Source: Silurus meridionalis
Lineage: Eukaryota > Chordata > Actinopteri > Siluriformes > Siluridae
Length of the DNA stretch: 64,000 bases
Direction of reading: 5' to 3'
NCBI RefSeq assembly: GCF_014805685.1
Contig: NC_060885.1
Location: forward strand, 6,958,132 to 7,022,131
Below, one piece after another: positions 10,786-21,315 of the stretch. The translations under genes were made by a program, and so were the position numbers. The notes under the pieces are model-generated. The model did no database searches. It had not been told where the DNA came from and worked only from the letters and a program-made list of their open reading frames with translations. The stretch's first letter is position 1. Each line of letters starts with the position of its first letter.

Positions 10786-13300
10786 CATACCTTTAAGCAG
10801 AGTTGAATATAGAATAAATAGTACTATGTCATTAGTCATTTTTTTATAATAATGAATCAGTAGAAAAGCCATGCACGCTTTGCAGAAATCTGTGCAAGCA
10901 AATGTCCATTTTGATCCATAATAAACCAGCCAGAGATCACAGTGGTGAAGCGAAACAGTAAAATAAGCAAGAATCAACCAGCAAAGCTGTGTGTCAACCA
11001 AAGCAATTTCCACCGAATTCACAAAAGCGGATTTGTTTTAATTATGCGTTTCGTGGTGAGTGGACTTTCTTATCGTATTTAAAAAAAATTATTTTTATAT
11101 TGCCAAAAAATGCAGTTCAATAATTGTATATAAATGTTCTAACTGTGACTAGCGAACCAGCATGGACGTGTTTTCTGATAGGCCTCATACATAGCATTTC
11201 CACATATAATAAAAATCAGCACTTTGAACTCCACAGCATCATCGAGGTACTGTGTAAGAGTTTAGCACATGGTCATCTTTTCTCCATAGAGTGTATATGA
11301 CACAGACGAATAACACGGTTAAATCAATTGGGTTTGGATGGAAACATGGGTTAGCAAAAGAACACAGGAAAACCTAGTTTGGGTTTTGGGGTGGTTGCTG
11401 TCATTTTATTCACTTAGCCGTTATCATGAATGTGTTTTGGCGTAGACATTTATACAAACAAAACAATTTATTTTCATGTCAAATATGTCAAAAATGCCAC
11501 CGAATTTGTGCTATATTTTGTTTCCTGGGGGTCTGGTCATAATATTGAATATTTTTGTAGGACTTGTACAGCATGTGCTCTCTTATAGTGTGTGAGTCTA
11601 TACTTCATATTTTGGCAAAGTTTGTTGTGGCATGTTTAGTTTGTGGGATTGTGAAGTCGTTTCAAGACGTCCATCTTCAGACATTTCAGTTGCCACATAA
11701 TAATTTTCCTCATGTAAGTCTTTAGACCTGAGCAGGTATCCTCATTTTCATTTTCAAAGCCTCCAACAGCACCCATTCAAATGATGAACTGACACGCGGC
11801 CCTGTAATGCAGCTCGGCATTTCATCCTTCCCTTCAAGTATTAGCTAGAATGTGTACTATAAATGCTGGCCACCGGGAAGCAGAAAGCCGTTTCAATGTT
11901 TAATTGTGCTCACACCAGTTCCTACGCTGCTTCCATCATGCTCTGGTGTTTGCAAGCAGTGTTGAATTGTGCCTCAGACTCACTGTTGCTGTGAAGTGCT
12001 GTTTTATATTTGCTAAGCAAAGTGCGGCGTTTGCATAATGCCGTATGCTTTTTAGGATATTTGTTGAATGGATTATATTTGCATAATGCATTTTGTATAT
12101 TATGTGGCTGGGTTCTTAAGCAGCCTTTTTTTTTCCCTTTTGTGTTCCACAGAGCAGTTTCCTGGGCAGTGCTAGCTTCTCCGTAGCTGACCTCCTCCAA
12201 TCAAAGGATCAGCAGCTCTCTCTCAGCCTGAGGTGAGTCCAAGCAGTCCAGAGTTTCGGGTTTATTTGTAGCTCCAACAGGATCACGCTGAGAAGTCTCA
12301 AATTGATTACGTTTTGCAAGCTAAGCATCATGTACAGGTGGAACTTTCTACCTCGCACCTTGCAGTAATTCTTCCCTGAGCGTGTTTCGGGCTGTTCTTC
12401 TTTCATCATTTACGTACAGTGCACTTCGGAGTCGTACAGTACGAGATCCCCGAAGGCAGCGTTGTCAACTAAGTGCCTCTGATCAAAGCAAACAGAGACG
12501 CCTGAAGTTCCTTCGGAGACCCGGCGACGTGCTCCTTGTTTGCGTTGCGCGTTATTCTTTGTCACAGTGCGCACGCACCTGGGTAGACAGCTAAAGAGAT
12601 TGCGTGTCAGCCACATGTCAAAAGTGACTGAGTCAATTAGGGAACATTAAAGGATTGTCTGAGGCGGAGAGCATGCCAAGAACTTCACAGCACCTAATGC
12701 TAGGAGGAAATGAGCAGGTGCAAACAACTAACTAGAAATAGAATCGATCAATATTAATACAATACTTACTGTATAATATAAGCGCTAACTATAAAGAAGC
12801 ATATAGTCATGTGAAAATGCAAGGATTTTTTTTTAGGTCTAATGAACAACAAAACATGACCTGTCATTATTACATCATTACAAACAATGTAAAAGTCATG
12901 TGTAAAAAAGTAGATCATACTGCTTTCATAGGAATTAAGAGGCAAAGTAGCAGCCAGGGGCTTTTAAACAAATTAAATGATCATCAGCAATTGATGATCA
13001 TCGATGTTTATTTGTTTATCTTTATTGCATTTGTGTGATTTTAACACAAATGTTTTGTTTTTTGTGTGTGTGTGTGTGTCTGTGTTAGAAGTGTAAGTTA
13101 AAGAAAACCAGGCAGACTCGACGTCGAGGGAGCTAATTTGCAGTTACAATCATAGGAAGCGTTCGAGAATGAAGAAACTAGCTAGATCCGTTTTTATTAT
13201 CTGATCTGTTAACAGGAAATCTAAAGTTCTATTTTTAGAAACGTTTTTAATATAGCAAAAAGTGCGCCATTAAAAACAAAAGCTTGTTGTATAGTGAATT
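10786..13300. other. Intron around the first exon
   Basis: Beyond the INPP4B exon at 12153-12232 I see no repeats or RNA genes. The unique, repeat-poor character of about 11.7-12.7 kb fits sequence kept around a conserved exon. Confidence 0.6.
12153..12232 (+). CDS. inpp4b: INPP4B internal exon (C2 domain part)
   Basis: An 80-bp exon lies between a pyrimidine-rich tract ending in ccacag and the donor gtgagt. Read from its first base it gives 26 codons plus two bases, starting SSFLGSASFSVADLLQSK and ending LSLSL plus a split Arg codon. This resembles the SFLGYASF...LLKSKEQ segment of mammalian INPP4B. INPP4B removes the 4-phosphate from phosphatidylinositol 3,4-bisphosphate and so dampens PI3K/AKT signalling at membranes. 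This exon falls in the N-terminal lipid-binding C2 domain, roughly residues 140-170 of the human protein from memory. The paralogue INPP4A has a related LLGSGTF segment, but the next exon decides for INPP4B. The exon upstream was not found in this window. Confidence 0.9.
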
Positions 13301-13324
13301 TTTCCCCCATAGAGCATTTTTTTA

Positions 13325-13620
13325 ATATGTCCTAATTTGGAGGGCAAATTTACATTTGCGGCATTTGGCAGACGCCCTTATCCAGAGCGACTTACAACGG
13401 AGCAGGGGAGGGTTTTAGGTCTTTGCTCAAGGGCCCAGCAGTGGCAGCTTGGTGGTGGGATTTGAACCTGTGATCTTTTGATCCAAAGCCCAATGCCTTA
13501 ACCACTGAGCTACCACTGAGCTACCACCGCCCACAAATTCAGTCTGTGTGTGTGTGTGTGTGTTTGTGTGTATATATTTATACACACAGACTGAATTTGA
13601 CCTCCAAATTAGGACATATA
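13325..13620. repeat. Inverted repeat with SINE in its left arm
   Basis: atatgtcctaatttggaggg-caaatt (13325-13350) continues after the SINE as cagtctgtgtgtg (13540). The right arm cacacagactgaatttgacc-tccaaattaggacatat (13583-13619) is its reverse complement. Without the SINE the arms are ~40 bp around a GT-rich loop. It may be an old MITE or a palindromic microsatellite expansion. Confidence 0.8.
13349..13533 (-). mobile_element. tRNA-derived SINE inserted in a palindrome
   Basis: The SINE is complete: tail tttacatttgcggcatttgg, core caagggcccagcagtggcag, B box (ggttcaaatccc on the minus strand) and A box (tagctcagtggt). The A box region is duplicated, gctaccactgagctaccac. CAAATT at 13345-13350 and 13534-13539 looks like a short TSD. 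It splits the left arm of an inverted repeat (13325-13620). Confidence 0.85.
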
Positions 13621-14352
13621 ATATATATCAGTAAAAATAATATACTTGTGGTTTCTACATATAAATACACACCTGACTGAGATATAAAAAATGAAATCCC
13701 ACAGAATAACACCTTTCTATGAAAAGGAAACACAGACACACAGATGAGGCGAAAGTGAGATTTCAACATTGACACTAATTTTACCCAGCTCCTATGTTGA
13801 GGAGGCCTCGGTGCCCGAACGTCTCCTCCAACACAATTATCCATCGAGAAAGAGATGCTGCTCTCAAAACGTCACTCCCAATCTTTCTCTGTGTCTCTTT
13901 CTCCTCCACCCATTCCCAGCTATTTCCTCTCTCTTACACTCTCTGTTACGTTTTCCCTTTAGGGGGCTTCTCACTCATGACTATCAGTGTTGTGATTGGC
14001 TGTAACCACCAAACAGCTGTGTGTATGCTCTCGCCTCTTTTTTCCTTTTCTTTTCGTCTCGGCCTGTCTCTCGCTTATACTCACTATGAAGTGTCACATT
14101 ACCACTTCTCCTAAACTGCAGGATGAAAGCAGGAACCAATGCCCATTCTGTAAGTTTCCTTAATCAAGAGTAAGATGGTGAGAAATAGTGCGAGACAGGG
14201 ATTGCATCACACACTGGATTTGGAGGCTGGGGGTTGTTCGTCTGAGCAGCTCAGAATAAAAGATTTTCTTTTTCTGTCACTCATATTCAACACTCATTTA
14301 GAATGATCTAAGGAAAAGCTTCTTAGCCTTTGCAAGTATACTATATGAGATA

Positions 14353-14402
14353 ATTGTAGGTTGCTCTGGATTAAGGCATCAGCCAAATGCTATAAATGTG
14401 TA
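14353..14402 (+). mobile_element. SINE 3' tail fragment
   Basis: Only the tail remains: gtaggttgctctggattaag and gcatcagccaaatgctataa match the tail of the SINE family at 13349-13533 on its coding strand. The head and core are absent. A Tc1-like element starts immediately downstream. Confidence 0.6.
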
Positions 14403-14866
14403 TGAACAAAATCTTTGGGACACCTAACTGTTCCTGTGGTTCTTCCCCTAAATTGTTGAAGGCACACAAATGTATAGGATGTCTCTGAATGTGTTGGCAT
14501 CATATTTTCCCCTTTACTAGAACTAGGAGAGCCAAACCTACTCCAGCATGACAATGTCGCTGTGCACAAAGCTCCTTGAAATTACGGTTTACAAGGATTG
14601 GAACAATGGAAGATCTTGCATGGCTTGTTATAGAGCTCTGATCTCGGCCATATTAAACACCGTTCGGATGAACACCTACAGCATTATCTAGCTTTACTAA
14701 CACCCTTGTGGCTGAATGAACACAAATCTCCACAAGCAAACTCTAAAATCTAAAGATTTTCTCAAGAGTGCAGATTATTATACTAGCAAATGGCTCTAAA
14801 TGTGGAAGCCAATGTTTAAAAAATACATACCAAATAATATAATCAGGTGAACTTTTGTACATATAC
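14403..14866 (+). mobile_element. Tc1-like element, C-terminal part
   Basis: It starts with a worn terminal repeat (atctttgggacacctaac), followed by a decayed ccagcatgacaatgtcgctg/tgcacaaagc block and taacacccttgtggctgaat. The right terminal repeat (aacttttgtacatata) ends where the mariner-type element at 14864 begins. Confidence 0.75.
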
Positions 14867-15358
14867 CGATCAGGCATAACATTATGATATGGGCATGGAC
14901 ACCCTGACTGGTCTGTGTCTACGCAGCCCAATACGTAACAAACTGTACTGAGTATTCAGATACCATTCTATCAGAACCAGCATTAACTTCTTCAGCAATT
15001 TGAGCTACAGGAGCTCCTGTGTTGGTTTGGTCCACACAGACCCTGTCGCGGGTTCACCGCTGTTCCTTCCTTGGACCACTTTTGATAGATACTGACCACT
15101 GCAGACCAGGAACATCCCTCAAGAGCTGCAGTTTTGGATATGCTCTGACCCAGTCGTCTAGACGTCACAATTTGTCAAACTCATTCGGCCCTTGTCAAAC
15201 GCTTGCCCATTTTTTCTGCTTCTGACACGTCAACTTTGAGAACAAAATCTTCACTTGCTGCCTAATAAATCCCACACACTAACAGGTGCCATTATGAAGA
15301 GATAATCAGTGTTATTCATTTCACCGCTTATAATGTTATGCCTGATCTGTGTATACTG
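14864..15358 (-). mobile_element. Mariner/Tc1 element with matching inverted ends
   Basis: Left end gatcaggcataacattatga and right end taatgttatgcctgatctg are inverted repeats. The interior on the minus strand corresponds to the N-terminal helix-turn-helix part of the transposase seen more clearly at 56975-57425; the rest is deleted. It sits at the terminus of the preceding Tc1 relic and appears to have used a TA in it. Confidence 0.78.
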
Positions 15359-15587
15359 TATAGTACTTACTTGTAACATAACTTTCAATATTAGTCACAG
15401 GTGTGGGTGGATGGCATCATTTTACTCACCACCTTTTCCAGACCCGCCTACTAGATGGCTTTTTGTTAAATATTTATAATGAGAAGAGGAATTCATACAT
15501 GCATTCACTTCCCTCCATTGTTTGTTTTAGCCAGGTCCATTTTGAATTGACGTGGTAATTCTGCTTGTCTTTGTTATCCTCGTGTAA

Positions 15588-15856
15588 ACTAAACTTTCTT
15601 TTGGCTTCTCCCATTAGGGGTCGCCACAGCAGATCATCCGTATTCATGATCCGCATGTTTGATTTAGCACGTTTTTTTACGCTGGATGCCCTTCCTAACG
15701 CAACCCTTCCCATTTATCCGGGCTTGGGACCAGCACTAAGAGTGCACTGGCTTGTGCAACCCTAATGACTGGGGTAGGTTCCCTGACCCGGGATCGAACC
15801 TGGGCTGCAGCGATGAGAGCGCCGCATCCTAACTACTAGACCACCAGGGAACCGTA
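15588..15856 (-). mobile_element. tRNA-Glu-headed SINE, copy C
   Basis: This is a minus-strand copy of the same SINE. The tRNA head is at ~15783-15855 (ccaccagggaacc at the outer end, ggatcgaacc as reverse-complement B box) and the LINE-like tail is at ~15597-15650. A 14-bp direct repeat, ttatcctcgt(g/a)taa, at 15574-15587 and 15857-15870 marks the insertion. This copy keeps the cagtgcactcttagtgc stretch found in the LINE 5' end, which copies A and B lack. It has extra sequence between the body and tail, so it may represent an older or longer subfamily. Confidence 0.87.
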
Positions 15857-15949
15857 TTATCCTCGTATAACCATAGTAAAAAAATCTTTACAATGGAAAT
15901 GTTTAAGTCGTTTGATTGTAATTTCATTAATAAACATAAGGTTATTGTG

Positions 15950-16165
15950 ACTGCTGGGTGGCACTACATCATCTTATGTGTACAGTAGCTGCCAACTCAC
16001 ACCTTTGGAAATTGCTGTTTGTGGGTCCTTCTGGATTGTCTGGGAATTGGAAGATTGGAAATCGTGTGCAAATGTGTTGGTGGTGCTTTAAAATGGACTG
16101 GTGTCCTACTATAGGAACCACAAGAATCCTAACGGGGGATAAATGAAAATGAATAAATAAATGTT
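15950..16165 (+). repeat. Dispersed repeat related to 54425-54700, weak
   Basis: ctgctgggtggcactacatc, then tggactggtgtcctactata and a tail gataaatgaaaatgaataaa-taaatg, match the general layout of the repeat at 54425-54700. Similarity is judged by eye only. Confidence 0.4.
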
Positions 16166-16295
16166 GCTGACTGTGGGTTACTTCAAAACTACTTAGTATG
16201 TATAGTATGTGATTAGTACTTGACAGACCACATGACTAGTTTGGTTCCCTGCCCTGTCCTAAAGTACACCTTGTTTATTTTGTATTTAAGTCTAC

Positions 16296-16297
<2 letters not shown>

Positions 16298-16346
<49 letters not shown>
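16298..16346. repeat. (GT)n microsatellite
   Basis: About 24 uninterrupted dinucleotide units. Similar pure GT/CA tracts lie at 2561-2592, 21268-21312, 29287-29330, 30840-30889 and 59141-59170. Confidence 0.95.
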
Positions 16347-16347
<1 letters not shown>

Positions 16348-16399
16348 TACTAGACCATACTGGCCCTCTTGTTTATCTCTGCCATTGCACCAAGTGATG

Positions 16400-17520
16400 C
16401 ATTTTCCTCCATGACTGGTGTTACAAATAATAAAGTGATGAAGGGATTTGGGGCATTTACTGCAGCTTTGGCCTGAAGCCAATATCCAATCAGATGCCAG
16501 AATGCGTATTTACCTAACCTATGATCACTGTGATTTGCAAGAAATGTCTTGTGCTGAATCATGTTTTGTGTGTTGGTTCGACATAAAAGGTATCGCTCAG
16601 CACCGCTATTTTCTGTCCCGCACCTATGAATTTCTTTAAGCAAGATACTAGATTTAAGCTATTTTTTCCTCGTGCCAAATAACAGCATATAAAACAGCCG
16701 TGCATATGACGTACAATCAATTATCTACATATGCAAAGTAGTAGAATCTCATAGCTACAGCACGACCAGTCCTGCGTTCAACTAATATGCGCGTAATTGA
16801 AATGAATCTGCGTTGATATGCACATTTCATTTTTTTTAAGATTTACTCTAAAAATGTTTCATATATACAGGCATATGCCAGAAGTGATATAGAGCAGTGT
16901 GCTTTACTATATTATGTATTATCATCAGTGAGTGGAGATTTAAAAATCCCATTAACGTGCTTAAGAGGAAGAAGTGCTCAACTTCTTGCTTGGCCTAGAT
17001 TCTGTCTCACCCACATTTTCTCTTTCTCTCTCGCGCGTTTTTTCTCTCTCTCGCTTTCTCTTTCTTTCTTTCTCACTTTCTGTCACAACAATATAGGCCA
17101 AGACAGAGAAAGCAGTCATCTCTTTGAATCCAGTGTTGAATTCGGCAGAACTGCCTTTTCTTCTATATTTTTCTAAACTTTTTTTGACGACATTACAGGC
17201 ATCTTGGTACAGGCATCTTGAGTAAAGACTCACTCAGCCAGCTTCCATCACAGACATTATTTGGCTACTGTTCTCTCGCAATGACTCATATTCTTGCACC
17301 AGAGAAAGTATACTGCAAGCTTGAAAGCCACGGCTGTACCCTTTCACTTAACAGCGGCGCTTTCTTCGCCTGCCGACGGTCTTCTCCATTCTAAAGTATG
17401 CATGTATTTTACCAGCACCACCAAGACATCATAGTAGCAGAGCGTGATACTAATCCATCAGCTTTAATGTTGATATTCGTACAGAAACAGCAAATGTACA
17501 CAAAATGTGCAGTAAAAGCT
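16400..17520. other. Intron, nothing recognised
   Basis: There is a CT-rich stretch at 17015-17085 and otherwise unique sequence. No exon or repeat family is supported. Confidence 0.55.
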
Positions 17521-17527
17521 TAAGATA

Positions 17528-17850
17528 AGACTTCTCCCATTAAGGGTCACCACAGCGGATCATCCGTTTTCATAGCCCCCCCGTCCTTTACATCTGCCTC
17601 TTTCAAACCAACTACCTGCATGTCTTCCTTCACCACATCCATAAACCTTCTCCTTGGTCTTCCCCTTTTCCTCCTTCCTGGTGGCTCCATCCTCAGCATT
17701 CTCCTACTGATATACCCCATGTCCCTCCTCTGCACATGTCCAAACCATCTCAATCACACCTCCCTCACCTTGTCTCCAAAACATCCTACATGCGCTGTCC
17801 CTCTAATAAACTCATTTCTAATCCTGTCCATCCTCGTCACTCCCAGCAGC
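17528..17850 (-). mobile_element. RTE LINE 3' fragment
   Basis: The minus strand carries the C-terminal end of the same LINE, with RWFGHVQRRD, RRMLRMEPPGRR and RRRFMDVV readable at 17547-17753. The LINE 3' tail follows, as the reverse complement of ggcgacccctaatgggag at ~17528-17550. The right boundary, near 17850, breaks off just past the block corresponding to VTRMDKIRNE. This is an ordinary 5'-truncated copy. Its very 3' tail (gcagccgaaagaag) is missing, so the TSD cannot be set. Confidence 0.85.
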
Positions 17851-18075
17851 ACCCTTTTTTGGGGGAAGAAAAAAAGCCAGACGGTTTTTTAGCAACCAAC
17901 AGGTCTTCAAGCTGGGATCTAGGGATCCTGATGTAATACTGAGGAGCATCAGATTAAGAATTTTTCTTTTTGTATGTAACACCACATCTACTAAAAGAAC
18001 TCTGAGGCAACATGCTGTAATTTGGTCAATATGGCAACAGAGTCAAATTTCAGGTTAATATTTGCTTACCAGGTT

Positions 18076-18247
18076 CTGGTTCGATTCTCGGCCAATGCAA
18101 TAGATGTTTTGTAGAAGAATGCTGAGAATGAAGCCGCCATGAAGGAGGAAAAAAGTAACGTTTATGGAGGTGGTAAGGGAAGACATGCGGGTAGTTGGTT
18201 TGAAAGAAGCAGACGTGGCGACCCCTAATGGGAGAAGCCGTAAGAAG
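18076..18247 (+). mobile_element. Short RTE LINE 3' copy with 16-bp TSD
   Basis: A perfect 16-bp direct repeat ATTTGCTTACCAGGTT at 18060-18075 and 18248-18263 brackets a 172-bp insert. The insert matches the LINE from gtagaagaatgttgaggatgg to its 3' end gccgaaagaag, with internal deletions removing about 40 bp before ggcgacccctaatgggag. The first ~35 bp (tggttcgattctcggccaat) do not match the LINE and contain a GGTTCGATTC stretch resembling a polymerase III B box. It is either a severely truncated LINE copy with filler at its 5' junction or a chimeric SINE-like insert. Confidence 0.82.
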
Positions 18248-18263
18248 ATTTGCTTACCAGGTT

Positions 18264-19458
18264 TTTAATGAAAGAATATGCTTATGAAATACTGATTATA
18301 CGGTCATGTTTTCACAAGTCTTCCATCCCATAATCAATATATAGTACTTAGGTTTTTAAGTGAAATAAAAAAACGGGGCATGTTTTAACCCGTAAGGTAA
18401 ACTAAAGATGCAAACCACCAACAGCTCACAGGTTCACATTTTTACTCTGTCCATATGGCAGAATAATTTTGTTGACTGAGGAAATCATAATTACCACACA
18501 GTCTGTGTTTACAGTTTACAATTCCAGTTTAATTGCTCAAAAAAAAAACGTAGCAAAGCCAGGCTGTTTTGGCGAATGCCGTCTTTGTGCTTACTCACTC
18601 ACAAAAATATTCGCAATATGCTTCTCAACAAGGTGACTCCTTTACGTGGGTCTGCAGTGACATTCAGTTAATTTCAACCCCACAGTCAATACTGCGATTG
18701 AAACCTTACAAAGGTGCAATCTGAAGGATATCAGAAAGCGTTGTGTGTGTGTGGGGGGGGGGGATATAGTGTTTAGTGTATTGATATTTGTTGATGCTTA
18801 GTAATCATTTGGCCTGATTTGTGACTCACTTACTTCCCTATGAAGTTTTTTTGGGGGCCAAAATCCAATTCCTGTACAGTATCATTAAACTGAATAACAG
18901 AAAATACAACACAAGAACCTGGATTCATTTGATGAGGTCTGATCAAATTTCAATACAAAACTGAACGCCCAGCAGTGTTGAGCCATTACTTCTAATCCAG
19001 AGCAATATCTCAGTCGATTCATCTTATGGATAAATCAGCCAGAGTAGCAGATCTGTCTGCAGAAATGGCACACTTTATCTAAAGAAAGCACATGATACAA
19101 GGACTCGGATCCATACAGGACATAAAGGGGCTGCTCAGAGTACTCACCTGGGATCAGTTGCATTGTGCCTCAATAATTATTTATGAGGATCTGAGAGGCA
19201 CAGATGGACTCTATATCAGTGCTGTCACTTTAAGAAATGTCACACATGATGCCCCTTGAAATGTTTTCCCAGAGCAATGCAGGATTCGTGCCGTAGAGCT
19301 GGAGAACAGACCAACTGTCTCAACATTCACACTGCTCAAGTCTTTCATGTAGTCTTTTTAATGTGGTCTATATCAAAGCCTATTCTGAAGTCTGGCTTCA
19401 AGCAGGGACAAGATAACGAATGAAGAATCGGTTAACCATTTGGATATATGGTGTATGT
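18264..19458. other. Intron, nothing recognised
   Basis: Unique AT-rich sequence with a g9 run at ~18753. No frame reaches 60 codons. Confidence 0.6.
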
Positions 19459-20207
19459 TAGAGTTCTACTGATGTGGGTTTATCAGGGCAGCCAGTGGCT
19501 GATATAATAGGGCGATTCTTTTGGCCGATATGCTTTGGCCGATTTTCTTTTTTCCCTCTACATCTCAAAAAATCTTACAGTAAATTTATTAAGACCTGAT
19601 ACAGAAAATTGCTTAAATTAAACATTTATTGAACAGCACAACTACAGCTGGGTAAAGGCTTGATAACAATACAGTTCCAAAGATTGACTCGCTTTGTATC
19701 TCCAGATATTATTCTCATTCTCTTTCCAAAAGTAGCATCATATTTGTAATATATTTCAGCATAAACATTGAAATATAAAATTGTAGATTAAGATCGAAGG
19801 ATAAGAACTTAAAGCCTGGGACACACCAAGCTGGCGGTCGGCCCTCAGGCAATGTCAGGGTTTTTTTGGCGGTAGTTTTTTCTGTGTTTTCTTGGCGTCA
19901 GCTGTTTTTTGGGGGTGATCGTGTCGATTTGGCGGTGGAGAAAATCTCGCGTCAAGAAAGAGAATTCCTATTTTCTATTCAGCTTAGCGAATCTGTTACG
20001 AATCCATTAGCGAATCCACAAATATACACAAATCCGTAAGTAATGAGCGTGGCAGGTGTAAACGCTGCTTGCTTTATATATTCAAAGTTCCAGCCGGTCG
20101 GGTTCCTTGTTTGGATTCCGAATACAGACTACTGCCTCCTGCTGTTATGGTAATACCATACCATACCAAAATACCAAAAATCGGCCTGATAAATCGGCAG
20201 ACTTCTA
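19459..20207. mobile_element. hAT-like element, second copy
   Basis: Ends tagagttctactgatg and atcggcagacttcta are diverged inverted repeats of the 9725-10681 family, here in the opposite orientation. Flanking octamers gtgtatgt and gtgaatac agree at 5 of 8 positions, a worn TSD at best. Internal landmarks acttaaagcctgggacacac and gaatacagactactgcctcc recur at 59787-59807 and in the first copy. Confidence 0.72.
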
Positions 20208-20358
20208 GTGAATACACAGAATACATCTTGTTGTATGTTACATGATTTGAATGTATGGCACATGAGTGGTTCAAAGTGGAGCTTGTCTTCGTGTATATAC
20301 TGTAACCCTCCTTGTACAAAATGGTCATTTGCCAGCATTAGTTAAAGCATCTATTGAT

Positions 20359-20600
20359 AGGGTTCCCTGGTGGTCTAGTGGTTAGGATGCGGCGCTCTCT
20401 CTGCTGCGGCCCGGGTTGGATCGCCGGTCAAGGAACCAACCCCAGCCATTAGGGTTGCACAAGCCTTAGTGCCAGTCCCAAGCCTGGATAAATGAGGAGG
20501 GTTGCGTTAGGAAGGGCATCCAGCATAAAAACATGTGCCAAATCAAACATGCGGATGGTCCGCTGTGGCGACCCCTAATGGGAGAAGCCGAAAGAAAGTT
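20359..20600 (+). mobile_element. tRNA-Glu-headed SINE, copy A
   Basis: A 242-bp SINE is flanked by a 21-bp target duplication (20338-20358 and 20601-20621, one mismatch). It opens with a tRNA-Glu-like head at ~20364-20435 (ccctggtggtctagtggtta, the A box region) and a degraded B box (gggttggatc). The body (ccagccattagggttgcaca through ccaaatcaaacatgcggat) matches the 5' end of the RTE LINE at 47445-47568. The tail (tccgctgtggcgacccctaa plus tgggagaagccgaaagaa) matches the LINE 3' end. Pol III transcription and mobilisation by the LINE are inferred from this layout. Confidence 0.9.
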
Positions 20601-20851
20601 TTAGTTAAAACATCTATTGATGTTTGCAGTGTTCACTCTGTATGCAACCGTACAATTGTACATTTTCCTACAATTAAGAATCCTTTAAACACATTTAGCT
20701 TGGATTTAACAACCAAATTAGACTAAATGGTTGTGGTTGTTTGCCTCAAATTCCTTGAGTAAATTTGAAATTAATGTGTAGCCTGTGAGTGTAACAAATG
20801 CGGATTGCAGTGTCAGAACTATTAATTCAACTATTTATAACTCATCTGTAT

Positions 20852-21077
20852 AGGGTTCCCTGGTGGTCTAGTAGTTAAGATGCAGCGCTCTCACCGCTGC
20901 AACACGGGTTCGATCCCCGGTCAGGGACCCATCCCCAGCCACTCTTGTTGCCGGTCCCAAGCCCGGATAAATTGGGGAGGGTTGCGTTAGGAAGGGCATC
21001 CAGGGTAAAACATGTGCCAAATCAAACGTGCGGAGGATCCGCTGTGGCGACCCCTAACGGGAGAAGCCGAAAGAAAG
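20852..21077 (+). mobile_element. tRNA-Glu-headed SINE, copy B
   Basis: This is a second copy in the same orientation, 226 bp long, 250 bp downstream of copy A. It has an imperfect 18-bp TSD (20834-20851 and 21078-21095, 16/18). Its tRNA-like head is the best preserved one, with an intact B box gggttcgatccccgg, an anticodon loop resembling tRNA-Glu(CTC), and acceptor-like ends ccctggtgg/ggtcaggga. The LINE-derived body and tail follow. It is a SINE head and not a functional tRNA gene, since the head continues into LINE sequence and has stem mismatches. Confidence 0.9.
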
Positions 21078-21099
21078 TTTTATAATTAATCTGTATTGG

Positions 21100-21266
21100 A
21101 TTTTAGTATCAAACAGTTACAAAAAGGGACTTGGAAAGTGTCGTTTTCAGTGTAATTCAGTAAAGTGGGGGAATAAAAGGTTGAATCTTATTATGATTTT
21201 TGTCCTAATTGAAAATGGTACAATTTATATATCTGCCTTGTCGGTTAAGCAGTTACTTCCATAGGA

Positions 21267-21315
<49 letters not shown>

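Larger units (their letters stand above)
1..12152 (+). other. inpp4b: INPP4B upstream intron, 3' part
   Basis: Everything before the acceptor at 12152 appears to be intron of the same gene. I looked for the INPP4B segment that precedes SFLG (YDVKDKSHD region) in all frames and found no convincing match. The preceding exon is either outside the window or short and divergent enough to be missed. The interval holds a LINE relic, Tc1 copies, SINEs, a hAT-like element and simple repeats. Confidence 0.6.

Noticed and set aside
1..12152. Upstream INPP4B exon (YDVKDKSHD segment)
   Set aside because: Searched in all frames by eye; no stretch with matching residues and splice sites was found.
20852..20925. 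tRNA-Glu gene
   Set aside because: The tRNA-like stretch continues into LINE-derived sequence, has stem mismatches and is inside a TSD-flanked insert, so it is a SINE head.
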